Program-made: the position numbers and the translations under genes
NCBI RefSeq assembly: GCF_024721585.1
Contig: NZ_CP102629.1
Span: forward strand, 558,001 to 622,000
Origin: Sphingomicrobium aestuariivivum
GTDB taxonomy: Bacteria > Pseudomonadota > Alphaproteobacteria > Sphingomonadales > Sphingomonadaceae
Direction: 5' to 3'
DNA: 64,000 bases
In this document: positions 47,124 to 55,639 of the stretch, one piece after another
How the letters are laid out: each line of letters starts with the position of its first letter
Numbering within the stretch: position 1 is the stretch's first letter
The notes under the pieces: generated by a model
Databases searched by the model: none
Told to the model about the DNA's origin: nothing
Seen by the model: the letters and a program-made list of their open reading frames with translations, nothing else

Positions 47124-47344
47124 AGATTTCGCTCCTTAAGTGACCGTCCTGCCGCACTGGCGACACGCTTTACGCCCCCTTTGCGGCCCGACTGTCGCTC
47201 CGAACCTTTCTGCCAGATGAACGAGATCGGGCCCTGTTTAGCACCCGTTAATTATACGGATACGGCGGGCGTGGAGTGCGACGAACCGTTTGGCACCGGG
47301 GTCGAAACGAGTGAGCCAAGAGGGGTCGACCGACCGTCGGACAG
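47124..47344. other. Intergenic region between OmpA gene and next gene
   Basis: 221 bases. The OmpA gene is transcribed leftward from here and should have its promoter here. I see an AT-rich stretch (TTAATTATACGG, near 47247-47260) but no convincing paired boxes. Nothing else is recognised. Confidence 0.4.
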
Positions 47345-48061
47345 CTAGCGATACTCGCGAACGAAACTCCGATAGCCGAGAACGTCACCGGTCTTTTCAG
47401 GATCGATTACGCCGAGCGGAGGAATGCCCGACAGGGTACCCTCGAGCGGGCGGCCCTCCGGCTCCAGCCAAGGGAGCTGCGCCCGTATCTTGTCGGTGAC
47501 GGGACGGTTCGTCGTCTCGACCCTGATCTCCCGAAGCCTGTACCCTTCCCCGAACGCGCTTTCGAACGCATCGGGGGAGACAGCCTCGACGGTCGCGGGC
47601 TGTCCATCGTCGCGAAATCTCACGAAACGCAGCTTGGAAGTGCTTGTCGGCAACGTCGCCTCGGATCGCGCACGACCGCGGGCAATTCTCCGGATCGAAT
47701 TGAGGTTCCCGATCCCGCCGCGCGTATATTCGGGGTCCAGCGCTGCATTGATGATCGGCACCAGCGTCTCTTCGGTCCGCTCGGCGGGCTGGACCAGCAC
47801 GAACAACGCTTTGCCATCGCCGAGATCGACGCGAAGGGCCTCGCCCTTGAATTCGACCGACGCGGTCGCGCTGTCCGGCAGGCTGAGCAACGCCCGCCGC
47901 GCTCGCACCTCATGCACCACGCTTGCCGTCCGGAGACCCGAAGGCGTGTCCACCGCGACCGTCAACAGGTAGCGGTAAGTCGCCCAGCTGTAACGGCTCC
48001 AGACCAGCATGCCAGTCAAGACAAGTGCAGCAACTGCGACAATAATGGTCCCCCGCGTCAT
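47345..48061 (-). CDS. Membrane-anchored protein, paralog 1 of a divergent pair
   Basis: A 238-residue protein from ATG 48061. An N-terminal hydrophobic helix (residues 5-22, TIIVAVAALVLTGMLVW) probably anchors a periplasmic domain. The sequence matches its divergent neighbour at several points: RYLLTVAVDTPSGLRTASVV near the start, LRFVRFRDDGQPATVEAVSP near residue 150, and PVTDKIRAQLPWLEPEGRPL near the C-terminus. No known domain is recognised. Confidence 0.75.
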   Translation of the reverse strand: MTRGTIIVAVAALVLTGMLVWSRYSWATYRYLLTVAVDTPSGLRTASVVHEVRARRALLSLPDSATASVEFKGEALRVDLGDGKALFVLVQPAERTEETLVPIINAALDPEYTRGGIGNLNSIRRIARGRARSEATLPTSTSKLRFVRFRDDGQPATVEAVSPDAFESAFGEGYRLREIRVETTNRPVTDKIRAQLPWLEPEGRPLEGTLSGIPPLGVIDPEKTGDVLGYRSFVREYR

Positions 48062-48174
48062 CTATACATCCCCTGCTCTTCCTGCATGTGACGTTTCCAC
48101 ACAAAAGCGACTGTAGTCCAATTCGAATTGAGGCTATCGATGAGTTGATCAGGCGAACTGCAGGACATCATGGA
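48062..48174. promoter_or_regulatory. Divergent promoter region between the paralog pair
   Basis: 113 bases separate the two start codons, so divergent promoters are expected. The sequence is AT-richer than the surroundings (48121-48180 has 27 G+C of 60 by hand count). A candidate -35/-10 pair is not clear. Confidence 0.4.
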
Positions 48175-48882
48175 ATGACACGACGGGGGATTTTGGGGGC
48201 TGGCGTCGGCACGCTCTTCGCCGCGCTCGGTGCATGCAACATCTTCAGGTCGCCCTCCTACCGGTTCCGCCTCACCGTCAATGTCGACACGCCCGACGGC
48301 ATCAGGACCGGGTCGTCCATCTGCGAGGTGAAGGCAGATCGCGGCACGGACCTTTCCACCGGCGGCCAGACGCAGGGCGTGAAAATGCGCGGAGAGGCGG
48401 CAATCGTCGAGCTTCCCGACGACCGGTTGCTGGTCGCCTTGCTGCTGACGAACAATCCGCTCCTGCGGGATGTCGGCAAGGCATCCCTGCGTACGCTCGA
48501 TGGAGGGTTCGACGGGAAGAAATATAATTCCGCCAAGCGCATTGAAGACGCCGGTTCGATTGGACCGGTCGACATGCCTGAGCCAGACTTGCCCGTTCTT
48601 GTCACCTTCGAGGATCCGACCGACCCCGAAAGCCTTAAGGTCGTCGACCCCTCGGACCTCGCATCGACCTTCGGCGCCGGATATTCGCTGGAATCGATCA
48701 CCATGGAAACCACGCAGGATCGCGTGACGGACCATGTGCCGGAGTTCTTTCCGTGGTTGCCGGCGATACCCGGTTCGCTGCTCCCCTCGACGACGATCTA
48801 TTCCAGCGAGAAACCGCTGGCTGAGAAGATCAGGCCCCCGCATTTCCAATTGACCGGGTTCGACAGCCTCTGGCTCAATTGA
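48175..48882 (+). CDS. Lipoprotein, paralog 2 of a divergent pair
   Basis: A 235-residue protein from ATG 48175; an extension of 29 residues is in frame but lacks a signal. The signal peptide is MTRRGILGAGVGTLFAALGA with lipobox LGAC. It contains YRFRLTVNVDTPDGIRTGSS, then DDRLLVALLLTNNPLLRDVG and RVTDHVPEFFPWLPAIPGSL, which align with the neighbouring paralog. The conserved DPTDPESLKVVDPSDL block is also shared in part. Unknown family. Confidence 0.75.
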   Translation: MTRRGILGAGVGTLFAALGACNIFRSPSYRFRLTVNVDTPDGIRTGSSICEVKADRGTDLSTGGQTQGVKMRGEAAIVELPDDRLLVALLLTNNPLLRDVGKASLRTLDGGFDGKKYNSAKRIEDAGSIGPVDMPEPDLPVLVTFEDPTDPESLKVVDPSDLASTFGAGYSLESITMETTQDRVTDHVPEFFPWLPAIPGSLLPSTTIYSSEKPLAEKIRPPHFQLTGFDSLWLN

Positions 48883-49012
48883 TGGCCCTGCCCCGGGGCG
48901 AGATACAACAATGCCAGCCGATCCCCATCTGCCGGGCCGAGCGTCTGATCAAGATTGTCCGGAACGGGGTCGGTCGCGGCCTGGTCGGTTTAGGGGTGGA
49001 AAGCGGATATTG
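48883..49012. other. Intergenic region, nothing recognised
   Basis: 130 bases with ordinary GC content. No terminator with a T-tract, repeat or promoter was recognised. Confidence 0.4.
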
Positions 49013-49210
49013 TTAAAAGTCGTATTCTTCGGGACGCTTGAGGATCGTCTCCGCGGTCCACTCGGGGTCGTCCACAGAAACTTGTTCTAAGAGGCGAACC
49101 ACTTTGGCGCGGCTCTTCGCCTTTACGGCCGCATCGAAGGCGTCCAGCAATCTCGCCGTGAAGAGCCGCTCATTCAGGGACATTCCGGCATAGCGGTCTT
49201 CGACACTCAT
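49013..49210 (-). CDS. Small conserved hypothetical protein
   Basis: A 65-residue protein from ATG 49210 (MSVEDRYAGMSLNERLFTAR, then LLDAFDAAVKAKSRAKVVRL). It is predicted helical and cytoplasmic, and it resembles a short family that I associate with sphingomonads (recollection, not verified). The C-terminus is ILKRPEEYDF. It may be a small helix-bundle or partner protein. No function known. Confidence 0.65.
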   Translation of the reverse strand: MSVEDRYAGMSLNERLFTARLLDAFDAAVKAKSRAKVVRLLEQVSVDDPEWTAETILKRPEEYDF

Positions 49211-49321
49211 GGGTTGACTGTAACGCTTAGTCGAACGTCCGCAATGGGGTCGATAGCAGACATCCGGTGACGGACCCCAACCCCCTGTCCTACACGCCCC
49301 TTCTCTGATCCAATGCGCGTC

Positions 49322-49867
49322 ATGACCGATGCGCTTCTCCCCCTCCCCGCCGAACCCCGCCACGACGGCTGGACCACCGTCACGCAAGTCGCCTTCCTCG
49401 AAACCCTCGCCGCCACCGGCATCGTCACCGAGGCCTGCCATGTCGCGCAGATGAGCTCGAGCGCCGCCTACGCCTTCCGTCGCCGCTCGCCCCTCTTCGC
49501 CGCCGCCTGGGAAGAAGCCCTCGGCCTTGCCCGCGAGAAACTCGCCGACACGCTCCTCGCGCGCAGCCTCGAGGGCCAGACCATCACCTATTTGCGCGAC
49601 GGCGAGCAGGTCGGCGAGAAAAAGCTGTTCGACAGCCGCCTCGGCCTCGCCATCCTCGGACGCCTCGATCGCCGCGCGCAGGAACGCGAGGCCGCCGGGA
49701 ACCGCACCGGCCATGCACAGGGGGCCAGCTTCGATGCCGCCATCAACGCCATCATCGCGCGCGATCCTGCGCGGGCCGATGGCGAAAATCCGCCACTCCC
49801 GCCCCGAAAAGTTCCCGAAGTGGACAAAGTGGACACTGTTCGAAATTCGTCCGACAGCGCTTGCTAG
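49322..49867 (+). CDS. Helix-turn-helix-like protein, terminase-small-subunit-like
   Basis: A 181-residue protein from ATG 49322; ATG 49313 is in frame. The start VTQVAFLETLAATGIVTEAC and VAQMSSSAAYAFRRRSPLFA resembles HTH regions of terminase small subunits and similar sphingomonad proteins. The middle EALGLAREKLADTLLARSLE is helical, followed by a Gly/Arg-rich tail and PPLPPRKVPEVDK. No signal peptide. Function unknown; a phage origin is not supported by its neighbours. Confidence 0.65.
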   Translation: MTDALLPLPAEPRHDGWTTVTQVAFLETLAATGIVTEACHVAQMSSSAAYAFRRRSPLFAAAWEEALGLAREKLADTLLARSLEGQTITYLRDGEQVGEKKLFDSRLGLAILGRLDRRAQEREAAGNRTGHAQGASFDAAINAIIARDPARADGENPPLPPRKVPEVDKVDTVRNSSDSAC

Positions 49868-49900
49868 GACCGATCCCCATCCCTTACGCATTGAGCCACC

Positions 49901-51289
49901 ATGACCGATCTTCTGAAGGCCGACCAAGGCCAGGACGCCCGCACCATCCACCTCGTCGACGAGGACAGTTTCGCCGACTGGAAGAAGGAACAGCCGCAGC
50001 GCCTGCGCACCCTCCTCGACGCCAACCGCTACGAGGGCAAGCAGGGCTATCAGTGGATGGTGCTGCCGGGCGAGGGCGAGGACGACTGGTCGGTCGTGAG
50101 CACCGTCGCCAATGTGGACGAGCTCTCCCCCTGGTGCCTCGCCAAGCTCGGCGAAGAACTGCCCGAGGGAAGCTACCGCCTAGCGGGTGACAAGGACCCC
50201 GGCCCCGCCAAGCTCGGCTGGATCCTCGCCCAGAACCAGTATTGCCGTTACAAGAGCGAGCATGAGGAGCGCGGGGACCGCACCCTCCTCACCTCTTCGC
50301 CCGCCGACATCGACCGCACCGCGCTCGCCGCCGAGGCGACGCTGCTCGTGCGCGACATGATCGACACGCCGACCGCCGACATGGGGCCCGACCGCATCGA
50401 GGCGCAGGTCCGCGAGGTCGCCGGCCGCTTCTCGGCCGAGGTCGAGGTGATCAAGGGCGATGCCCTCGAACAGGGCTATCCGATGATCCACGCGGTCGGC
50501 AAAGCCGCTGCCCGCGCCCACGCCCCCCGCCTCATCGAACTCGTCTGGGGCAAGGAAGACGCCCCCCGTCTCGCCATCGTCGGCAAGGGCGTGGCCTTCG
50601 ACAGCGGCGGTCTCGACATCAAGGCGGCGAGCGGCATGCGCCTCATGAAGAAGGACATGGGCGGCTCGGCCCATGCGCTTGCCCTCGCGCTGATGGTCAT
50701 GGGCCGCAACCTTCCCGTGCGTCTCCACCTCCTCATCCCCGCGGTCGAAAATGCGATCAGCGAGGAAAGCTTCCGCCCCGGCGACATCATCAAGAGCCGC
50801 AAGGGGCTGACCGTCGAGATCGACAATACCGATGCCGAAGGCCGCCTCATCCTCGGCGATGCGCTGCACAAGGCGGGCGAGGAGGAGACCCCCGACCTGC
50901 TCGTCGATTTCGCCACCCTGACGGGCGCGGCGCGCGTGGCCTTGGGCCCCGACCTTCCCGCCATGTTCGCCAATGACGATTCGCTGGCGCACGGCATTGC
51001 CACCTCGGGAGGAAATGTCGGCGACGACGTCTGGCGCATGCCGTTATGGGACAAATATGACGAGATGCTCTCGTCCTCCATCGCCGACATGTCGAACAGC
51101 GCGCAGGGCAGTTTTGCCGGCTGCATCACCGCCGCCCTGTTCCTCCGCCGCTTCATCCCCGATTGCGACTGGGTCCATTTCGACACCTTCGGCTGGCGCC
51201 CGACGGCCAAGCCCGGCCGCCCCAAGGGGGGCGAGGCCTATGGCCTGCGCGCCACCTTCGCCTATCTCGAGGAGCGCTACGGTCAATAG
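49901..51289 (+). CDS. M17-family leucyl aminopeptidase
   Basis: A 462-residue cytoplasmic metallopeptidase. The catalytic domain has GKGVAFDSGGLDIKAASGM, KKDMGGSAHALALALMVMG and the signature NTDAEGRLILGDAL, which supplies the metal ligands Asp and Glu. The N-terminal domain is shorter than in E. coli PepA, as in many alphaproteobacteria. It follows the preceding gene by 33 bases. The next gene is a MarR regulator. Confidence 0.94.
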   Translation: MTDLLKADQGQDARTIHLVDEDSFADWKKEQPQRLRTLLDANRYEGKQGYQWMVLPGEGEDDWSVVSTVANVDELSPWCLAKLGEELPEGSYRLAGDKDPGPAKLGWILAQNQYCRYKSEHEERGDRTLLTSSPADIDRTALAAEATLLVRDMIDTPTADMGPDRIEAQVREVAGRFSAEVEVIKGDALEQGYPMIHAVGKAAARAHAPRLIELVWGKEDAPRLAIVGKGVAFDSGGLDIKAASGMRLMKKDMGGSAHALALALMVMGRNLPVRLHLLIPAVENAISEESFRPGDIIKSRKGLTVEIDNTDAEGRLILGDALHKAGEEETPDLLVDFATLTGAARVALGPDLPAMFANDDSLAHGIATSGGNVGDDVWRMPLWDKYDEMLSSSIADMSNSAQGSFAGCITAALFLRRFIPDCDWVHFDTFGWRPTAKPGRPKGGEAYGLRATFAYLEERYGQ

Positions 51290-51390
51290 TCCGTAACGAT
51301 CTCCGGCCAAGTGGTTGGGATTTGCGACAAAAAACGGAAAGGCCACGAAACAAAGCGCACCGCTCCGCCGTTTTTACCCTCAGTACGCGA

Positions 51391-51403
51391 CGTTATTTTA
51401 ACG
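51391..51403 (+). promoter_or_regulatory. Possible MarR operator (inverted repeat CGTTA-TTT-TAACG)
   Basis: A perfect 5-base inverted repeat with a 3-base spacer, 13 bases before the MarR start codon at 51417. It sits within AT-rich promoter-like sequence. It may be a site for autoregulation, but the repeat is short and could be chance. Confidence 0.35.
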
Positions 51404-51416
51404 CAACGAGGGATCT

Positions 51417-51806
51417 ATGGGCGACCTATCACTGGCGACCTGGATGCGGACCCTCATCGGATACGTCCGCTCCGGTTCACCCGACCTGACCAATCGGCAG
51501 ATGGCGCTCATGCTCGTCGTCTACCTCACACCCGGCCCGCATACCGTGCGCGGCCTTGCACAGACGCTTGGCGTGTCCAAGCCCGTCATCACTCGCGCCT
51601 TGAATACATTGGGCGGTCTCGGCTATCTGCGCCGCGAACGTGACCAGGACGACCGACGCAACATCTTCATCGTCCGTACCAATGACGGGGCCGATTTCCT
51701 TGACGAATTCCGACAACTCTTCCACGCCCAGAGCGGCAACGCCGGCGCCGAACGCGAGCGACAGCAACGGCGCGAGCAAGGGCGCACCCTTGCCGCCACC
51801 CATTAG
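51417..51806 (+). CDS. MarR-family transcriptional regulator
   Basis: A 129-residue protein. The winged helix starts with DLTNRQMALMLVVYLTPGPH, then TVRGLAQTLGVSKPVITRAL (recognition helix) and the wing LRRERDQDDRRNIFIV. It is a small dimer-forming type, possibly regulating the adjacent aminopeptidase or SH3 gene. The C-terminal tail after about residue 105 is Gln/Arg-rich. An SD GAGGG lies upstream. Confidence 0.85.
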   Translation: MGDLSLATWMRTLIGYVRSGSPDLTNRQMALMLVVYLTPGPHTVRGLAQTLGVSKPVITRALNTLGGLGYLRRERDQDDRRNIFIVRTNDGADFLDEFRQLFHAQSGNAGAERERQQRREQGRTLAATH

Positions 51807-52110
51807 GGAATTCGAACTGACGGGCACGTCGGACGACCTGCCCGACCCGACCCGCCACGCCTATCGCAAGGACCTTGCCGATGTGGCGCTGGCGGGCACC
51901 GTTGTGGCCTCCCATTATGCCGCGCCGGTGAAGCGCGAACTGCACCGCCCCGCCCCGCTGCGCAGCGAACCCGACTGCGACAGCGACCTCGTCGTCCAGC
52001 TCGATGCGGGCGATGCCTTCGAACTGCTCGACAGCCGCGGCGGCTGGGTCTGGGGTTATGCAGGCCCCGACCGCCTCGTCGGCTACATCAAGGCCGAAGC
52101 GCTGCTCTAG
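51790..52110 (+). CDS. SH3-domain protein lacking an NlpC/P60 catalytic domain
   Basis: A 106-residue protein from a TTG start at 51790 (AAGGG 7 bases upstream); it overlaps the MarR gene by 17 bases. The N-terminus FELTGTSDDLPDPTRHAYRK and the SH3 core DSDLVVQLDAGDAFELLDSR then VGYIKAEALL match the first part of C40 (NlpC/P60) peptidases, which often follow M17 and MarR genes in sphingomonads (recollection). It ends where the peptidase domain would start. No signal peptide is visible. Confidence 0.7.
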   Translation: MPPPIREFELTGTSDDLPDPTRHAYRKDLADVALAGTVVASHYAAPVKRELHRPAPLRSEPDCDSDLVVQLDAGDAFELLDSRGGWVWGYAGPDRLVGYIKAEALL

Positions 52111-52132
52111 GGCCCGCCAAGGCCAATGTAAA

Positions 52133-52159
52133 AAGGGCGCTCCCAAAGGGGGCGCCCTT
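52133..52159. terminator. Bidirectional terminator
   Basis: Arms 52133-52144 and 52148-52159 form a 12-base stem with one G-U and an AAA loop. On the minus strand it is followed by TTTTTACATT, so it can terminate mltG; on the plus strand by CTCTTT, a weaker tract. It lies between the SH3 gene and mltG. Confidence 0.8.
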
Positions 52160-52185
52160 CTCTTTGGGAGCCGGTCGGCGTCGCC

Positions 52186-53151
52186 CTACATCTCGCCCCG
52201 TTCGCGGCGGATGGCATACCATTTGGCGACGTTGCGATTATGCTCCTCGAGCGTATTTGCAAAAATGTGCCCGCCGGTCCCGTCGGCAACGAAATAAAGT
52301 GCTTCCGTTTCCTCGGGATCGAGCACGGCGGCGATGCTCTCGCGGCCCGGGTTGGCGATCGGGCCGGCGGGCAGGCCCCGCATGGCATAGGTGTTGTAGT
52401 CGTTGACGTCGTCAAGCTCGGAGCGGCGGATGCGGCGACCGAGCGGCTTGCCCTTGGTGATCGGGTAGATGACCGTGGGGTCGGCATCCAGCTTCATGCC
52501 GATGCGCAAGCGGTTGGAATAGACGCCGGCGACCATGCGCCGTTCCTCGGGCTTGGCGGTTTCCTTCTCGACGATCGAGGCGAGGATGACCGCCTCGGCG
52601 GGGGTGTCGACCACGCTCCGGCTCGTGCGGGTCGGCCACAGCTCCTCGAGCGTGTCGGACATGGCCTCCTGCATGCGCGCGATGACCTCTGCGCGAGTGT
52701 CGCCGCGCTGGAAGCTGTAGGTCTGCGGCAAGACCGTGCCCTCGGGGGGCAGCGGCGCCTCGCCGGTGAGCAGGTCGGTCGCCTGCACCCGCTCCTGCAC
52801 CAGCACCGAGGGCATGCCTTCGGGGATGGTGACGAAGCGCTGGACGGGGCGACCGTGCTGGAGCGTGTCGAGGATGTCCGCCGCGCTCATGCCCGGCGGG
52901 ATGGTGAACTCGCCCGCCTGGATGGGATCGCCCCCGCCGAACAGCCGCGCGTTGAAGCGCCACAGGTCGGGCGAGATGCCGATCTGGCCGTCCTCGGCCA
53001 GCTGCCGGCCGAGCGCGCCGATGGTCGTGCCCTCGGCCACGATCACGCCCGATTCCTCGGTGGTCGGCCCCTTGCCCCACCAGCCATAGCTGAGGAAGGC
53101 CAGCGCCGCCCCGATGATCAGGGCGGCGACAAGCACGATGCGGCGGATCAA
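52186..53151 (-). CDS. mltG: Endolytic murein transglycosylase MltG
   Basis: A 321-residue protein from a TTG start at 53151, with GAGGG in the end of fabF as Shine-Dalgarno. An N-terminal membrane helix (residues 4-24) precedes the YceG-like domain. LASIVEKETAKPEERRMVAG contains the catalytic Glu; YNTYAMRGLPAGPIANPGRE is the C-terminal signature. It cleaves nascent peptidoglycan. It starts 4 bases after fabF; pairing with fatty acid synthesis genes is common. Confidence 0.94.
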   Translation of the reverse strand: MIRRIVLVAALIIGAALAFLSYGWWGKGPTTEESGVIVAEGTTIGALGRQLAEDGQIGISPDLWRFNARLFGGGDPIQAGEFTIPPGMSAADILDTLQHGRPVQRFVTIPEGMPSVLVQERVQATDLLTGEAPLPPEGTVLPQTYSFQRGDTRAEVIARMQEAMSDTLEELWPTRTSRSVVDTPAEAVILASIVEKETAKPEERRMVAGVYSNRLRIGMKLDADPTVIYPITKGKPLGRRIRRSELDDVNDYNTYAMRGLPAGPIANPGRESIAAVLDPEETEALYFVADGTGGHIFANTLEEHNRNVAKWYAIRRERGEM

Positions 53152-53155
53152 GGCG

Positions 53156-54421
53156 CTAGCCCTCGAGCTTCTTCATCACGAGGCTGGCGTTGGTGCCACC
53201 AAAGCCGAAGCTGTTGTTGAGGGCGGCACGCACCTCGCGCTTCTTCGCCTCGTTGGGCACGAGGTCGACGCCCGCCACGCCTTCCGAGGGGTTCTCGAGA
53301 TTGAGCGTGGGCGGCACGACCTGGTCGCGGATCGACAGGATGCAGAAGATGCTCTCCACCGCGCCGGCGCCGCCGAGGAGGTGGCCGATGGCCGACTTGG
53401 TCGAGCTCATCGAAACATGGTCGAGTTCGTCGCCGAACAGCTTGCGCACCGCGCCCAGTTCGAGCTCGTCGCCGAGCGGGGTCGAGGTACCGTGGGCGTT
53501 GATATAGTCGACATCGGCGGGCGTCATGCCGGCCTTCTTCAGCGCCATTTCCATCGAGCGATAGGCGCCGTCGCCATCGGGATGGGGGGCGGTGACGTGA
53601 TAGGCATCGCCCGACAGGCCGTAGCCGACGACCTCGGCATAGATCTTGGCACCGCGCTTCTTGGCATGCTCATATTCCTCGAGCACGACGACGCCAGCGC
53701 CCTCGCCCATGACGAAGCCGTCGCGGTCCTTGTCGTAAGGACGCGAGGCCTTTTCGGGGCAGTCGTTGAAGTTGGTCGAGAGCGCGCGCGCCTGCGCGAA
53801 GCCGGCGATACCGATCGGGCAGATGGTGGCCTCGGCGCCGCCCGCCAGCATGATGTCGGCGTCATCGTCGCGGATCATGCGCGCGGCATCGCCGATCGAA
53901 TGGGCGCCGGTCGAGCAGGCGGTGACGACCGCATGGTTGGGCCCTTTCAGGCCATATTTGATCGAGACCTGACCCGAGATGAGGTTGATGAGGCGGCCGT
54001 GGACGAAGTGCGGGCTCACGCGGCCCGGCCCCTTGTTGGCCAGAACGAGGCTTTCCTTCTCGATGCCCGGCAGCCCGCCGATGCCCGAACCGATCGAGCA
54101 GCCCGCGCGGACCTTCATTTCCTCGGGCATTTCGGTGAGGCCGGCATCCTCGATCGCCTGCCCCGCGGCGTCGATGCCGTAGACGATGAAGGGATCGACC
54201 TGGCGCTGGACCTTCGTGTCGACGCGCTTGTCGGGATCGAAGCCATATTCATGGTCGGCAGGCTTCACCTCGCAGGCGATGTGGCACTTGTGGCCCTCGG
54301 TGTCGAAGCGGGTGATCTTGCCCGCCCCCGACTTGCCCGCGAGGATGTTCTTCCAGCTCGTCTCGACATCACCGCCGAGCGGGGTGACGAGGCCGAGACC
54401 GGTAACGACGACGCGTCGCAT
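53156..54421 (-). CDS. fabF: 3-oxoacyl-ACP synthase II
   Basis: A 421-residue condensing enzyme. The catalytic triad is in ACSTGAHSIG (Cys), NAHGTSTPLGDE (His) and TKSAIGHLLGGAGAVE (His). VVTGLGLVTPLGGDVETSWK starts the protein, and SFGFGGTNASLVM ends it. It elongates acyl-ACP in type II fatty acid synthesis. GGAG lies 7 bases before ATG. It lies between acpP and mltG. Confidence 0.97.
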   Translation of the reverse strand: MRRVVVTGLGLVTPLGGDVETSWKNILAGKSGAGKITRFDTEGHKCHIACEVKPADHEYGFDPDKRVDTKVQRQVDPFIVYGIDAAGQAIEDAGLTEMPEEMKVRAGCSIGSGIGGLPGIEKESLVLANKGPGRVSPHFVHGRLINLISGQVSIKYGLKGPNHAVVTACSTGAHSIGDAARMIRDDDADIMLAGGAEATICPIGIAGFAQARALSTNFNDCPEKASRPYDKDRDGFVMGEGAGVVVLEEYEHAKKRGAKIYAEVVGYGLSGDAYHVTAPHPDGDGAYRSMEMALKKAGMTPADVDYINAHGTSTPLGDELELGAVRKLFGDELDHVSMSSTKSAIGHLLGGAGAVESIFCILSIRDQVVPPTLNLENPSEGVAGVDLVPNEAKKREVRAALNNSFGFGGTNASLVMKKLEG

Positions 54422-54443
54422 AATATTCTCCTAGAAACGGCAA

Positions 54444-54530
54444 CAGGCCCAGACCCGGGGATACCGGGCTGAGCCTGCGAAGTGCCGGTCATGGCTGCGG
54501 CGATGCCGCCGTTGCGGATACCGCAGCCAT
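54444..54530 (-). other. Two hairpins in the acpP-fabF gap
   Basis: Hairpin 1 (54491-54530): arms ATGGCTGCGG and CCGCAGCCAT are 10 perfect bases around a 20-base loop. Hairpin 2 (54444-54475): CCCGG/CCGGG and CAGGC/GCCTG form a stem with internal loops. Neither has a T-tract on the minus strand. In the acpP-fabF transcript they could protect the abundant acpP mRNA or reduce read-through to fabF. Confidence 0.55.
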
Positions 54531-54539
54531 CAGCAGGGC

Positions 54540-54776
54540 TTAGCCCTTGTTCTTCTCGATGTAGGTGATCGCATCCTTGACGGTGGCGATGTCTTCCGCC
54601 GCATCGTCGGGGATTTCCACGCCGAACTCTTCCTCGAAGGCCATCACCAGTTCGACGATGTCGAGGCTGTCCGCACCCAGATCGTCGATGAAGCGGGCAT
54701 CTTCGGTCACCTTTTCGGCGTCAACGCCGAGATGCTCGACGACGATCTTCTTCACCCGATCGGCAGTATCGCTCAT
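54540..54776 (-). CDS. acpP: Acyl carrier protein
   Basis: A 78-residue acidic protein from ATG 54776; the longer extension is spurious. The phosphopantetheine serine is in the DSL motif of [20 protein letters not shown]. The length and sequence [20 protein letters not shown] match AcpP. It carries acyl chains in fatty acid synthesis. It is separated from fabF by 118 bases with two hairpins. Confidence 0.98.
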   Translation of the reverse strand: MSDTADRVKKIVVEHLGVDAEKVTEDARFIDDLGADSLDIVELVMAFEEEFGVEIPDDAAEDIATVKDAITYIEKNKG

Positions 54777-54877
54777 GAAATATTCCCTTTCATTAGAATT
54801 CGGAGGATGCCCTAGCGCGGGCCGGGGCGTTGGGCAAGAGTGTCGACAGCCGTCCCGCGATTCCCTAGCGTTCACCG

Positions 54878-55639
54878 ATGTTTCTCGCCGCCCACTCGCT
54901 CCTGCGCCGCTTGCGTTCTCGCATCAGCGAGGGCGAGCATGCGATGACGACGCGCGGGTTCGGTGCGCTGTTCCTCTTCGAATTCCTCGTCGTCCTCCTT
55001 GGCGTCCTTGCCGCGCAGGGACTCGCCGGTTGGGCGAGTGAACGCGACAGGCAGGAGGAGATGACGGCATCGCTGGCCTATTACGAGGGCGAGCTGGCCG
55101 ACGTCCACGCGGGCGCGCTGATGTGGCAGTCGGCGCTGCCCTGCATGACGGCGCGCGTGGGCACCATCCTCGAACGCGCGGCCGAAGAGCGCCCCCTTGA
55201 CCCCGGAATGGTCGAGCCCCTGCGCCTGTCGCGCGCCTGGGTCGCGCCGGTATCGCAGGACATGCTCGGCAGGTTTGAGCGCGAACAGGGAGCCATGCGC
55301 ACCTCCGCGCAGGCGGTCATCGCCGAATATGGCAATCGGAACGCCGACAATGCCAAGGAGGCGCAGCGGCTGTGGAGCCAGCTTCGCCGCGCCAGTAGCG
55401 TTTACGGCGAGCCCGGCCCCGCCGATTATGCCGCCGTGCGCGAGACGGGCAGCCAACTGCTCGCGATCCTCGATGAAATCGCGATCGGCAGCAACGGCCT
55501 CGTCGAAGTCGCCGAGGCAATCGGCGTCGAGCCGTCCGATTATGCGCTCGGCGACCGCGCCAATCGCCCGGTCCGCGACTGCGCGGAATTGTGGGCGCAG
55601 GGCAGTATGATCATTCCGGAAGAGGGAGGCCATGGATGA
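54878..55639 (+). CDS. Membrane protein, first gene of a coupled four-gene operon
   Basis: A 253-residue protein. A basic N-terminus precedes one hydrophobic helix (about residues 25-48, [20 protein letters not shown]) and a predominantly helical, probably periplasmic, domain of about 200 residues ([20 protein letters not shown]). The family resembles uncharacterised sphingomonad membrane proteins with one N-terminal helix. ATG 54944 is an internal alternative. It overlaps the next gene by ATGA. Confidence 0.72.
   Translation: MFLAAHSLLRRLRSRISEGEHAMTTRGFGALFLFEFLVVLLGVLAAQGLAGWASERDRQEEMTASLAYYEGELADVHAGALMWQSALPCMTARVGTILERAAEERPLDPGMVEPLRLSRAWVAPVSQDMLGRFEREQGAMRTSAQAVIAEYGNRNADNAKEAQRLWSQLRRASSVYGEPGPADYAAVRETGSQLLAILDEIAIGSNGLVEVAEAIGVEPSDYALGDRANRPVRDCAELWAQGSMIIPEEGGHG

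Noticed and set aside
48883-49321. Prophage or integration site near the terminase-like gene
   Set aside because: No integrase, attachment repeat, tRNA or structural phage gene is present within the window.
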